The position numbers were made by a program, and so were the translations under genes. The notes under the pieces were generated by a model. That model saw only the letters and a list, made by a program, of their open reading frames with translations. It did no database searches and was not told the origin of the DNA. From Acidicapsa acidisoli (GTDB lineage Bacteria; Acidobacteriota; Terriglobia; Terriglobales; Acidobacteriaceae): a stretch of 64,000 nt of DNA. Location of the stretch: contig NZ_JAGSYI010000001.1 of the NCBI RefSeq assembly GCF_025685625.1, positions 620,001 to 684,000 on the forward strand, read 5' to 3'. How positions within the stretch are numbered: the first letter of the stretch is position 1; each line of letters begins with the position of its first letter. This document shows positions 52,207 to 60,664 of the stretch, one piece after another.

Positions 52207-54117
52207 CTAACTTACCGTCAGATAAGTCCGGTATCGCTCCTCATGAATCTCCGTAAACGGCGTCAACAACAGCGGCCCCGAACTCGTATCCGCCATCCAC
52301 ACCGCCTGCCCCTTCATAGCCTTCGCAGCGAGGAGCTGCGCCCGGCTTACCTTCGGCGCATCCTCAGTCAACGCAAAGAGCACCAGCGGCCCGCGCACCA
52401 GCGCCACCGTATCCGGATTCTTCGTTCCCGCCCCGTCAATCGCCTCCAGCCGCATCGGCAACGGCAGCATCAACTCCACGCGATCGCCGTCCTTCCACTT
52501 GCGCCGCAGCGTGGCAAAGCCCTTATCCACCGCAGCATTCACAGCCAATCCATTCACCTTGATCTCCGCCACCTGACCACCCAAACCATCCTGCCCAGCC
52601 CAAGCCGGAATCCGCAACCGCAACGCAAACTCCTCCGCCTTCGAAGCCTTCACCACCAGCGCAACATTCCCCTCAAGCGGATACCCACCCGCTTGCGTCA
52701 GCGACATCCGCGCCCCATGCGATCCCGTCCACTTCAGCGTCGAAGGCATATATAAGTTCACCCATACCCCATCGTCATCGCGAAAGTAACCGAGGATGTG
52801 ATAATCCGCAGCCACCTGCGGCAGCGTCCCCGAGCAGCACGGCCACGCATCATCAAAATAAAACTTAGTAGCCGAATCACTATAGTCCGAGTAATAAAAA
52901 GCCCGCCCATCCTTCTGCAACGACTTAGCCCCGAGCACCGTGTTATACAGCACCCGCTCCATACTGTCCCCATACCTGCCATCCCGCGTAACCCGCAGCA
53001 GATATCGCGTCAGCTTAAAGTGCGCATAACTCCCGCACGGAGTCTCAAAGCTATGCTTTGTCTTCGTCAAACTCGCATACAGCGCCCCGGTATTCGGCTC
53101 ACGAAAACTCTCATCCGGACCCCACCCGCCCGTAGCATAACTCTGCGTCGCCACAATCATCTCGTGCGCATTCCTCGCCGCGCGCAGATGCTTCTCGCTT
53201 CCGCCAACCATATAAGCCTGCATCGCCGAACTCAGCGCATTGCAAAAGCTGTAAGCATGATGATCCGGCAACACATTCCTGTTCTCCGAAAGCGGATCGA
53301 AGTAACTCTTATCCAGCAGATAGCGCGGAGCCATCGTCCTATACCGCTCACCCGCCCCGCGCTGCGCCGCCAGATACAAATTCTCCGGCAGCGTGTAAGA
53401 CTCATCCCACCCATAATCGCCAGTCGAATTCTGCCCCGTAGCCGTGCGCCAGGCGATCTGCGGAGCATCCCGATCCAGCGCAGTCGGCGGCAGATGCGGC
53501 TCCGCAGCATCCGTAGTCCGGTTCAATAGATCAAAAGCATCCGGCACACCCGCAAACTGGTGCGCATCGATCAGCCCGATCACCATCTTGTCGTAGTTAT
53601 AAGCAGGAAATCGAAAGTTATCATAAAACTTACCCGAAATTGCAGGCCCATATAAGTCCAGAATCCGCCGCAGCTTCGCCTTGCTCTCCGGATCGCCATC
53701 CACCGCAACCCCGCGAGCCAGCGCCGAAATCCACTGCCCAAACGAATGCCCCGGAGCAAATCCCTCCCCACCGCTAGGCGTCTTAACCAGCGGAACCTCG
53801 TCATACCACCCACCCATCGGACCACCCGGAGCAGACAACCCCGCCCGCAGCCTCCAGGGCCGCAAAAGCGCATCCTCATCCATGCCAAGCAACACCGCCC
53901 GAGTCTCTTCAAACTGCGTCCGCATCCGCCCCGGAGCCAGTTCCACATCCCCATACCCAAACTCTTGCAAAGGCTTGGCACCAGCATCCTCACCCGCAGC
54001 CAACCCCTCAGCCAGCGCCCCAGTCAAAGCACCAGGCGCCGCCGAAGCCACCCCAGCCACCTTCAACCCATTCTTAAGAAAAGCACGACGCAGCATCCCA
54101 AAATCCCCCGCCGCCAT
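52207..54117 (-). CDS. GH127/DUF1680-type glycoside hydrolase, Tat-exported
   Basis: 636 residues. Tat-type signal near the N terminus (LRRAFLKNGLKVAGVASAA). The rest is an (alpha/alpha)6-barrel followed by a beta-sandwich, as in GH127 beta-L-arabinofuranosidases. Cys of the metal/catalytic group are seen as Glu-Thr-Pro-Cys (E358, C361) and CysCys (427-428, WPCCSGT). The Glu-Cys spacing differs by one from the best-known enzyme, so activity is not certain. The likely substrate is an arabinose-containing plant glycan. No other glycosidase or transporter lies next to it. Confidence 0.9.
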   Translation of the reverse strand: MAAGDFGMLRRAFLKNGLKVAGVASAAPGALTGALAEGLAAGEDAGAKPLQEFGYGDVELAPGRMRTQFEETRAVLLGMDEDALLRPWRLRAGLSAPGGPMGGWYDEVPLVKTPSGGEGFAPGHSFGQWISALARGVAVDGDPESKAKLRRILDLYGPAISGKFYDNFRFPAYNYDKMVIGLIDAHQFAGVPDAFDLLNRTTDAAEPHLPPTALDRDAPQIAWRTATGQNSTGDYGWDESYTLPENLYLAAQRGAGERYRTMAPRYLLDKSYFDPLSENRNVLPDHHAYSFCNALSSAMQAYMVGGSEKHLRAARNAHEMIVATQSYATGGWGPDESFREPNTGALYASLTKTKHSFETPCGSYAHFKLTRYLLRVTRDGRYGDSMERVLYNTVLGAKSLQKDGRAFYYSDYSDSATKFYFDDAWPCCSGTLPQVAADYHILGYFRDDDGVWVNLYMPSTLKWTGSHGARMSLTQAGGYPLEGNVALVVKASKAEEFALRLRIPAWAGQDGLGGQVAEIKVNGLAVNAAVDKGFATLRRKWKDGDRVELMLPLPMRLEAIDGAGTKNPDTVALVRGPLVLFALTEDAPKVSRAQLLAAKAMKGQAVWMADTSSGPLLLTPFTEIHEERYRTYLTVS

Positions 54118-54135
54118 CCTAAGGCCTGAGTCGTT

Positions 54136-54199
54136 GATTCGTCATTCGAAGCGCCACAAGTGTCTGCAACAGGCTAATGGATGGCTACAATGACGAATC
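54136..54199. repeat. Inverted repeat before the OLD gene
   Basis: GATTCGTCATT at 54136-54146 has its exact complement at 54189-54199, 42 nt apart. It sits between the GH127-type gene and the atypical OLD-family gene. Confidence 0.5.
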
Positions 54200-54314
54200 T
54201 TTGGTTGCGAGCGAACCATTCAGTCGCTGGGGTGCTTTGCATATTGCAACAACTGACAGATCGTGAAATGCTAGGGTCGTTAAACTCTAACTTATTTTTG
54301 GGGAGCAAGAAACA

Positions 54315-56171
54315 GTGAGACTACGACGGTTTGTAATCGTAAATTTTAAGGCCATTCAGAGAATTGAACTTGATTTCGACGACCTACTGATTGTTATAGG
54401 TGAAAACAATTGCGGAAAGTCATGCGCTCTTTCAGCATTGTCGATATTTTTATCTGGCAGCGCCATTAAGGATACGTCACTTTTTCATCGACATCAGGCC
54501 GATGAAGCCAACGCGATAGAACTGATCGGATACTTTGATCAATTGACCGCGACTGAACAAGAGGAATCCGCTGTAAAAGGGAGAACTCTTGGAGGAGAGT
54601 GGATTCTCAGAAAGAAGTTTTGGATGACCGTTGATAGTACGGACGGTGAAGATAAGACTTCATGGAAAGAAGAGCTTTCCTCGTATTCCGCGCCCGAGAT
54701 CTTTCATTTATGGCCCCAGCCAGACACAACTTGGGCGGTCTTTGGTTCAGACTATCAGCCCCTCATTGCCCAAATCCCGGGCGCCACGGGCCGAACCAAT
54801 GCTATTAACCGCGAAATGTTGAAGCAGCTTGTTCGACAAAATCGCCCAGACCTAGTCTCTCAGGGTACACCTGCATGGCTTGCCAATCCCGGCGGTGGTG
54901 GGAACTGGAAGTCAAACGCTAATTCCATTCTGCCCCGATGCGTCTTTATTCGAGCCGTACAAGAGGCCACCGAAGAATCCCTTTCCAAGGATGCTTCGAC
55001 GTACGGCAAGCTCGTGAATCTGATAGTGGAGAATCAACTCTCGCAACGGCAGGAGATTATCGACCTTAAGAACGCACTCAACAGGGTCTTGGAACTCTTC
55101 TCTCCAGATCAAAACAATCCGGAAGGTCAAGCGCTAGAAATCAAGGAGCTTGAGAGGAAGATCAACGACGGACTGAGAGAAGTCATAGGCGGTGAAGCAC
55201 GAATTAGGACCGAAACCCCGGACGTCAACTCTTTATTGCTTCCAAATACCTCGCTTGTGATCCGGGACGTAAGCGTTGAGATAGACACAAAAATTGCGCA
55301 CCAAGGTCACGGGCTTCAGCGAACGCTGGTTATGACGCTACTCCAGATACTCGCTGAGGCACAAGAGACTTCTTTGGGAGCTATGGGCGATAAACGTGCT
55401 GTCATGCTCATAGTGGAAGAACCTGAACTCTATATGCATCCCCAGATGGAGCGGCGGATGCGAGATCTGCTTTACCGGCTATCATCCGAGCCGTCATTCC
55501 AAGTGGCCTGCTGCACCCACTCCCCTGTTTTCATTGATATCGCAAATCGGCACAAATCAATCGTAAGAATGTCTAAAGCTGCGAATGGGCATGTAAGCGT
55601 GAAGCAGGTTACTCAGGAGATTTTCGTTGGTCCCGCTGATGAGATAGAGCGCCAGCGCCTTTCGGCGGTCTCAAGATTCAATCCAAGTGTTAACGAGGTC
55701 TTCTTTTCTAATGAAGTGGTGATCATGGAAGAATTGACGGCTGTTGCGGCATTCGAGCGCGCTGCTGAAGTTACAGGGATTTTCGCAAGGCACCCGCAGA
55801 GGCGTAGAGGTGTGTCGATTATCGAGACTACTGGAAAGGGCAATATCCCCTCATTCCAGAAAGTTCTCAATGCGTTTGAAATTCCATACCGTGTTATCCA
55901 CGATGAGGACCGCAGTCAACCTCAAGCTCTGACCGAGAACCTCCGAATAGTTGCATTAGCCGGAACTCCACCGGGAAATCGACCAATCCATATGGTTGGC
56001 CCCGAAAGCATTGAAAACACCCTTGGATACGTGGCTCAGAGGGGAGCCGGCAAGCCCTACGCAGCAGTCCGAAGGGTAGAAGAACTGCACAGCCTAAACG
56101 CCCTTCCACAGCCATTCGTCGAAGCAATGAATTTCGTCTACTTCGGAACCTTAGATGAGCCACTGCTCTAG
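54315..56171 (+). CDS. OLD-family ATPase/TOPRIM nuclease (lone, atypical base composition)
   Basis: 618 residues. N-terminal SMC/RecF-type ATPase: Walker A GENNCGKS (29-36), signature HQGHGLQRTL, Walker B LIVEEPEL (Glu 368-369) and CTHSP as the H-loop. C-terminal TOPRIM domain: MEELTAVAAFERA (E472-E473) and HDEDR (D530, D532), plus IENTLGY. The usual EGxxE/D of the first TOPRIM motif is here EELTA, so one metal ligand may be lost. Start is GTG at 54315, with GGGGAG upstream. The coding sequence is clearly AT-rich against its neighbours (22 of 60 and 24 of 60 G+C in two sample lines). It has no gajB-type partner. A phage-defence or repair role is inferred. Confidence 0.88.
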   Translation: MRLRRFVIVNFKAIQRIELDFDDLLIVIGENNCGKSCALSALSIFLSGSAIKDTSLFHRHQADEANAIELIGYFDQLTATEQEESAVKGRTLGGEWILRKKFWMTVDSTDGEDKTSWKEELSSYSAPEIFHLWPQPDTTWAVFGSDYQPLIAQIPGATGRTNAINREMLKQLVRQNRPDLVSQGTPAWLANPGGGGNWKSNANSILPRCVFIRAVQEATEESLSKDASTYGKLVNLIVENQLSQRQEIIDLKNALNRVLELFSPDQNNPEGQALEIKELERKINDGLREVIGGEARIRTETPDVNSLLLPNTSLVIRDVSVEIDTKIAHQGHGLQRTLVMTLLQILAEAQETSLGAMGDKRAVMLIVEEPELYMHPQMERRMRDLLYRLSSEPSFQVACCTHSPVFIDIANRHKSIVRMSKAANGHVSVKQVTQEIFVGPADEIERQRLSAVSRFNPSVNEVFFSNEVVIMEELTAVAAFERAAEVTGIFARHPQRRRGVSIIETTGKGNIPSFQKVLNAFEIPYRVIHDEDRSQPQALTENLRIVALAGTPPGNRPIHMVGPESIENTLGYVAQRGAGKPYAAVRRVEELHSLNALPQPFVEAMNFVYFGTLDEPLL

Positions 56172-56194
56172 ATCGGGAACCCAAGCCGGGTGCA

Positions 56195-56252
56195 GGTGCC
56201 CCAGGTCTCGATTTTGAGACCTGGGCCTATTTCGTGCGAAGCACGAAACCCT
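56195..56252. repeat. Palindromic repeat, family B copy 2
   Basis: Two hairpins: CCCAGGTCTC/GAGACCTGGG with loop GATTTT (56200-56225) and TTTCGTGC/GCACGAAA with loop GAA (56230-56248). Closely similar to 40276-40332. Lies between the OLD gene and yqeY. Confidence 0.72.
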
Positions 56253-56266
56253 GCATCACTCAGCCC

Positions 56267-56740
56267 CTAGGCCAGCGCAACCTTAACAGCCTCACTCACC
56301 AACCGCCCCTCAGCCCGCAGCCCATCCGCCTGCAGCTTCGCCTGCACCGCCTTGATGACCGTCCCCATCTCCTTCGGACCCGGCTTCTGCCCCGCTCCCT
56401 CGGCAATCGCCGCAATCACCTGCCCCACCAGCGCAGCAAGCTCGTCCGTACTCAGCGCCTTGGGCAAAAACTCCTCGATCACCGCAATCTCCGCAGCCTC
56501 TTTCTCCGCCAACTCCGGCCGCCCGCCCTTGGTGAACTGCTCAATCGAGTCGCGCCGCTGCTTAATCATCGTAGCCAGAATCTGCTGCGACTCCGCATCC
56601 GAAAGCTCCTCACGCTTCTCAATCGCCCGGTTCTTCAGCGCCGTCGTAATCAGCCGCAAAGTCGTAGTCCGCTCAGAATCCCGAGCCTTCATCGCCGTAA
56701 TCGTCTGCGCCTTCACCCGCGCTTCCAAAGTCTCACTCAT
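56267..56740 (-). CDS. GatB/YqeY domain protein
   Basis: 157 residues of the YqeY family: MKARDSERTTTLRLITTALKN, RDSIEQFTKGGRPELAEKEAAE, IEEFLPKALSTDEL and KEMGTVIKAV. The fold is the tRNA-binding C-terminal part of the GatB amidotransferase subunit; freestanding YqeY may affect tRNA metabolism. Often seen near translation or division genes, but here between the OLD gene and the serine operon (divergent from the latter). Confidence 0.94.
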   Translation of the reverse strand: MSETLEARVKAQTITAMKARDSERTTTLRLITTALKNRAIEKREELSDAESQQILATMIKQRRDSIEQFTKGGRPELAEKEAAEIAVIEEFLPKALSTDELAALVGQVIAAIAEGAGQKPGPKEMGTVIKAVQAKLQADGLRAEGRLVSEAVKVALA

Positions 56741-56844
56741 CGCTAAACCACCTGTTTCTCAAAACTTTCGTATTCCATCGATTGTACCCAACCAGCAATC
56801 AGCCCTGGCACCATCCATCCGCACTTCACACTCCACGCCAGCAA

Positions 56845-56873
56845 TTCACATTTCTCACAAGAATGTGTATTCT
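56845..56873 (+). promoter_or_regulatory. Promoter of the serine-biosynthesis operon
   Basis: -35 TTCACA (56845-56850), 17-bp spacer, -10 TATTCT (56868-56873). The -35 matches TTGACA at five of six positions, the -10 matches TATAAT at four of six. It is about 50 nt before the aminotransferase ATG. Confidence 0.6.
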
Positions 56874-56877
56874 GTGA
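56855..56877. promoter_or_regulatory. Palindromic candidate operator overlapping the promoter
   Basis: TCACAAGAAT, GTGT, ATTCTGTGA: the arms are complementary apart from one bulged base. It spans most of the spacer and the -10, a position where a bound repressor would block RNA polymerase. Possibly the site for the XRE domain of the SerA fusion encoded in the same operon; this is inference. Confidence 0.45.
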
Positions 56878-56923
56878 TTGCAGCCGGCGAGCAAACCCGG
56901 CCAGGTCTTTCCAAGGAGATTCC

Positions 56924-58093
56924 ATGTTCCGTAAAACCCGCCTATACACCCCCGGACCGACCCCACTGCTCCCAGCCGCCCAGTTCGCCATGGCCGCCGC
57001 GGACATCCACCACCGCACCGCCGAGTTCCGCGCCCTCTACACCAAAGTCCTCGGACAACTTAAAGAGTTCGTCGGCACCAAAAACGACGTCCTGCTCCTA
57101 GCCTGCTCCGGCACCGGAGCCATGGAAGCCTCCGTCAGCAACCTCACTTCGCCCGGCGATCGCGTCTTGGTCCTGAGCGCCGGAAAATTCGGCGAACGCT
57201 GGGTCGCCCTCGCCAAAGCCTTCGGCTGCCAGGTCGACCTCCTCACCGCCCCCTACGGCGAAACCTTTGATCTGGAGCAAGTTAAGGCCGCACTGAAGCC
57301 CGATACCAAAGCCGTCTACGTCCAGGCCACCGAAACCTCCACCGCCACCCGCCACGATGTCCAGGCCATCGCTGAAACGCTCAAAGCAGCCAATTCCGAA
57401 GCCCTCCTGATCGTCGACGCCATCACCGGCCTCGGCACCACCCACTTCGATGTAGACGCCTGGGGCGTCGACGTCCTCATCGGCGGCTCGCAAAAAGCCG
57501 TCATGGTCCCGCCCGGCCTCGCCTATCTCTCCGTCAGCGACCGCGCCTGGGCCGCCATGGAAACCAGCAAAAACCCGCGCTACTACTTCGACCTCCGCAA
57601 AGAGCGCAAATCCGCCAAGCTCGGCGAAAGCGCGTATACACCATCCGTAGCCTTGATTGCCGGCCTCGGCGCAGCATTGGACTACATCGCCGGCCAGGCT
57701 GGCGGAAACCTCGCCGAAGGCCGCATCGCCCTGATCGAAAACGCCCAGAACTGCGCCGCCATGACCCGCGCCGGACTCGTCGCTCTCGGCTTCACACTCT
57801 TCGCGCCGACTGCCCCAGCCGCCGCAGCCACAGCAGTATCTGTCCCTGAAGGCCTCGACTCCGGAGCCGTCGTCAAGGAGCTGAAAGCCCGCTTCGGTGC
57901 AGTCATCGCTAACGGCCAAGGCGAAATGAAGGGCAAGATCTTCCGCATCGCCCACCTCGGCTTCTTCGATTACATGGACACCATCGCCCTGCTCGGCGCA
58001 CTCGAACTGATCGCCCGCGACACCCTCAAGCTTCCCGTGCAATTCGGCCAGGGAGTCGCCGCCGCCCAGGAAGTCTTCGCGCAGAAGAAGTAA
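56924..58093 (+). CDS. Class V aminotransferase (alanine-glyoxylate/serine-pyruvate/phosphoserine type)
   Basis: 389 residues. PLP fold type I, class V: TPGPTPLLP near the N terminus, ACSGTGAMEASVSNL, DAITGLGTTHFD (PLP Asp), and GGSQKAVMVPPGLAYL with the Schiff-base Lys. It lies 41 nt upstream of a D-3-phosphoglycerate dehydrogenase gene. It therefore probably serves as the phosphoserine aminotransferase (or a serine-glyoxylate type enzyme) in serine synthesis; the choice cannot be made from sequence. AAGGAG lies 6 nt before the ATG. Confidence 0.93.
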   Translation: MFRKTRLYTPGPTPLLPAAQFAMAAADIHHRTAEFRALYTKVLGQLKEFVGTKNDVLLLACSGTGAMEASVSNLTSPGDRVLVLSAGKFGERWVALAKAFGCQVDLLTAPYGETFDLEQVKAALKPDTKAVYVQATETSTATRHDVQAIAETLKAANSEALLIVDAITGLGTTHFDVDAWGVDVLIGGSQKAVMVPPGLAYLSVSDRAWAAMETSKNPRYYFDLRKERKSAKLGESAYTPSVALIAGLGAALDYIAGQAGGNLAEGRIALIENAQNCAAMTRAGLVALGFTLFAPTAPAAAATAVSVPEGLDSGAVVKELKARFGAVIANGQGEMKGKIFRIAHLGFFDYMDTIALLGALELIARDTLKLPVQFGQGVAAAQEVFAQKK

Positions 58094-58097
58094 AAAC

Positions 58098-58134
58098 AGC
58101 TCCTAGCTTCTAGCTAGGAGCTAGGAGCTATTCC
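58098..58134 (+). promoter_or_regulatory. Hairpin leader with duplicated Shine-Dalgarno before the XRE-SerA gene
   Basis: AGCTCCTAGCT (58098-58108) and AGCTAGGAGCT (58112-58122) form an 11-bp stem with a 3-nt loop. The 3' arm carries an AGGAG, and a second AGGAG (58123-58127) follows just outside, 7 nt before the ATG. The 5' arm could pair with either copy, so translation may depend on folding. Confidence 0.5.
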
Positions 58135-59961
58135 ATGCCTGAACTCACTTTTGGCGAAAAACTCATCCTCGCCCGCAAGCAGTTGAACCTGTATCAGTAC
58201 CAGATGGCCGAAAAGCTTGGGGTTCACCCCAACTCCATCTGGAAATACGAGCAGGGCGAAGGCAAGCCACAGGCCTCCGTAGTGCGCATTTTCGATATGT
58301 TTTGCGAACAGAACAACCTCCGCTTCGACGAATTCTTAAGCAAAGGCCCAAAAATGAAGATCGTACTCGCTGAAAAAGTCTCGCCCGCCACATTAGCCGT
58401 CCTCGCCAGCGAGCCTGACTGGCAGATCCTCACCCATGACGACGTAGCCAAGCTCCCCGGCAAGCTGCCGGAAGCGCTCGCTGATGCTGACGCGCTCGTC
58501 GTCCGCTCTGCCGTTCAGGTTGACGATGCAATGCTCGAACACGCGCCGAAGCTCCGCGTCATCGGCCGCGCCGGTGTCGGTGTCGACAACATTGACGCTG
58601 ACGCCGCCACCCGTCGCGGCATCGTCGTGATGAACACACCCGGCGCAAACGCCATCGCCGTTGCCGAACTGACCATCGGCCTTATGCTTGCCCTCGCGCG
58701 CCAGCTTCCGCAGGCCAATGCCACCATGCACGCCGGCAAATGGGAGAAGAAGTCCCTGCAAGGCGTCGAACTGCGCGGCAAAACTCTCGGCATCCTCGGC
58801 CTAGGCCGCATTGGTCTTGAAGTCGCCAAGCGCGCGAAGGGCTTTGGCCTGGAACTCGTCGGTCACGATCCGTTTGTCTCCGCCGCCGTAGCCCGTGAGG
58901 CCGGGATCAAACTCGTCACCACGGAAGAGCTCTTCGCCGAATCAGACTACCTGACGCTGCACGTTGGCCTGACGCCGCAGACCACCGGCATCATCAACGA
59001 GCGCACGCTCGCGACGATGAAGAAGGGTATTCGCATTCTCAACTGCGCACGCGGCGAACTGATCGAAGAAACCGCGCTCGTCGCGGCGCTCAAATCCGGC
59101 CAGGTCGGCGGCGCGGCGCTCGATGTCTTCACCGTCGAACCGCCGAAAGACTCGCCCTATGCCAACCTGCCGAACGTTATTCTGACGCCGCATATCGCAG
59201 GATCGACGGCTGAGGCGCAGGAGGCCGTGGGTATTCAGATTGCACGCCAGGTTCGCGAGTATCTGAAGCTCGGCGTAGTCCAGAACGCGGTCAACGTCGC
59301 GTCACTCACGCACGAAGAGTACCTGCAGCTGGCTCCCTTCATCGATCTCGCGGGACGGCTTGGCAGCTTCCTTTCGCAGGCTGCGCCGCGCACGATTGAG
59401 AGCATTCATCTCACCTACGCGGGCGCACTCGCGGAGGGCAAAACAGATCTGGTGCGCAATGCGGCCATCGCCGGGCTGCTGTCGCAATCCGAGCATGTAA
59501 ACCGCATCAATGCGGCTACCATCGCTCAGGAGCGTGGTATCCGCATCCACGAAGAAAAGCACGAGAGCATTCGCGGCGGCGCGGCCTCGGTTCTCTCGAT
59601 TACGCTGCACGATGTGGCCGGATCGACCAAGGGATCGGCTACCGTGCTGCATGGCGAACAGCCACGACTGCTGGGCTTTGATGGCATGGACATCGAAGCG
59701 CCACTCGAAGGCAGCCTGCTGGTCTGCCGCAACCTCGACGTTCCGGGTGTAATCGGCAACATCGGCACGGTGCTTGGTCAGCAGGGAGTGAACATCGCCA
59801 ACTTCGCCCTGGGCCGCGATCGGGCGCCGCAACAGGCCGGAACCGGGCCGCTTAAGGCGCTCTCAGTGGTTCAGGTTGACGAGCCGGTTGGTCCGGAAGT
59901 TCTGGAGGCTTTGGCCAAGGTTCCGAACCTGCTTCAGGCTCGGCTTGTGCGTCTGGGATAG
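58135..59961 (+). CDS. serA: XRE helix-turn-helix domain fused to D-3-phosphoglycerate dehydrogenase
   Basis: 608 residues in one frame. Residues about 4-67 form an XRE/Cro-type HTH (FGEKLILARKQLNLYQYQMA, EKLGVHPNSIWKYEQGEGKP). Then MKIVLAEKVSPATL at residue 74 (58354) begins an ordinary SerA of about 535 residues: NAD fold LGILGLGRIGLEVAKR, NCARGELIEE (Arg), LTPHIAGSTAEAQE (His), an ASB-like domain and a C-terminal ACT domain (VPGVIGNIGTVLGQQGVNIANF). SerA oxidises 3-phosphoglycerate to 3-phosphohydroxypyruvate, the first step of serine synthesis; ACT/ASB domains often sense serine. The internal ATG at 58354 has AAAGG 6 nt upstream, so a plain SerA could also be made. Confidence 0.93.
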   Translation: MPELTFGEKLILARKQLNLYQYQMAEKLGVHPNSIWKYEQGEGKPQASVVRIFDMFCEQNNLRFDEFLSKGPKMKIVLAEKVSPATLAVLASEPDWQILTHDDVAKLPGKLPEALADADALVVRSAVQVDDAMLEHAPKLRVIGRAGVGVDNIDADAATRRGIVVMNTPGANAIAVAELTIGLMLALARQLPQANATMHAGKWEKKSLQGVELRGKTLGILGLGRIGLEVAKRAKGFGLELVGHDPFVSAAVAREAGIKLVTTEELFAESDYLTLHVGLTPQTTGIINERTLATMKKGIRILNCARGELIEETALVAALKSGQVGGAALDVFTVEPPKDSPYANLPNVILTPHIAGSTAEAQEAVGIQIARQVREYLKLGVVQNAVNVASLTHEEYLQLAPFIDLAGRLGSFLSQAAPRTIESIHLTYAGALAEGKTDLVRNAAIAGLLSQSEHVNRINAATIAQERGIRIHEEKHESIRGGAASVLSITLHDVAGSTKGSATVLHGEQPRLLGFDGMDIEAPLEGSLLVCRNLDVPGVIGNIGTVLGQQGVNIANFALGRDRAPQQAGTGPLKALSVVQVDEPVGPEVLEALAKVPNLLQARLVRLG

Positions 59962-59984
59962 TGCGAAACAGTGTGGAACATGTG

Positions 59985-60004
59985 AGTGTTCCACGTGGAA
60001 CACT
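59985..60004. promoter_or_regulatory. parS-type centromere site (ParB binding)
   Basis: TGTTCCACGTGGAACA at 59987-60002 is a perfect 16-bp palindrome matching the bacterial parS consensus TGTTNCACGTGNAACA; the palindrome extends to 20 bp. A parS half (GTGGAACA) lies just upstream, at about 59973-59980. parS sites usually cluster around oriC. No parA/parB gene is in the window. Confidence 0.75.
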
Positions 60005-60119
60005 TTGGGGCGGAAAAGCTCTCGAATATGTGTCAAGTAAAGTTTGTTGGATCTGTCTTGTTTTACTGCACTTGTATTTGCGGGGAATTTCAGCCGTTTG
60101 TGCCTTGTGTTCCAAGGGA

Positions 60120-60155
60120 AAAGCCCGACATAGCGTGCTCGCTATATCGGGCTTT
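60120..60155. terminator. Bidirectional terminator between serA and the Dabb gene
   Basis: Sixteen-base arms (AAAGCCCGACATAGCG and CGCTATATCGGGCTTT, one mismatch) around TGCT. The A and T ends of the arms serve converging transcripts from both sides. Confidence 0.8.
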
Positions 60156-60166
60156 CTCGTGCAAGG

Positions 60167-60460
60167 TTAATCCAGCGCCAGAAAGTCGAACTCGACGGGG
60201 TCGATCAGCGGCACCAGCCACTTGAGCAAGGCCTGATGCTGCGGATGGGTTACATAGGCTTCGAATGCGGCTTTGCCGGTGAAGCGCATCACGCCCGCGA
60301 AGGCATAGCCCTTGCCATGGGGCGACTCATTGTGTCCAACATGCAATTCGAGCAGCCCTGGAATCTTCCCCTTAAAAGCCGAGATATCTGCTTTCGCTCG
60401 CTCTTTTAATGTTTCCGTTGCCTCGGGCTTCCATTGAAATCCAAAGATATGAAAATACAT
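60167..60460 (-). CDS. Dabb-family (stress-responsive A/B barrel) protein
   Basis: 97 residues from the ATG at 60460 with AGGAGG upstream. One dimeric alpha/beta-barrel domain: FHIFGFQWKPEATETLKERA, IPGLLELHVGHNE, HGKGYAFAGVMRF and YVTHPQHQALLKWL. The usual family length is about 100. Homologues bind small hydrophobic or polyketide-like ligands or act in stress response; the specific role is unknown. Confidence 0.92.
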   Translation of the reverse strand: MYFHIFGFQWKPEATETLKERAKADISAFKGKIPGLLELHVGHNESPHGKGYAFAGVMRFTGKAAFEAYVTHPQHQALLKWLVPLIDPVEFDFLALD

Positions 60461-60664
60461 CCGTCCTCCTGGCGAAGATTTTTTCGACCCTTCAGTATCT
60501 CGCACTCACCTCGGAATAGAAACTGCCCGCCGGACAACGCGGCCTCGCCACAATTGGGATAATGGATCAGTGTCGCTCGCGATGGACGAAGAATCTTTGT
60601 CTCGATATGCAAGCGGAGAGAGTCAGGCGACCAGCAGATGACGGAAATACATACAGGAGGACGC

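Noticed and set aside
59961-60170. A 69-codon open frame across the parS site
   Set aside because: Starts at the serA stop, spans the palindrome and the terminator, and has no domain. Treated as non-coding.
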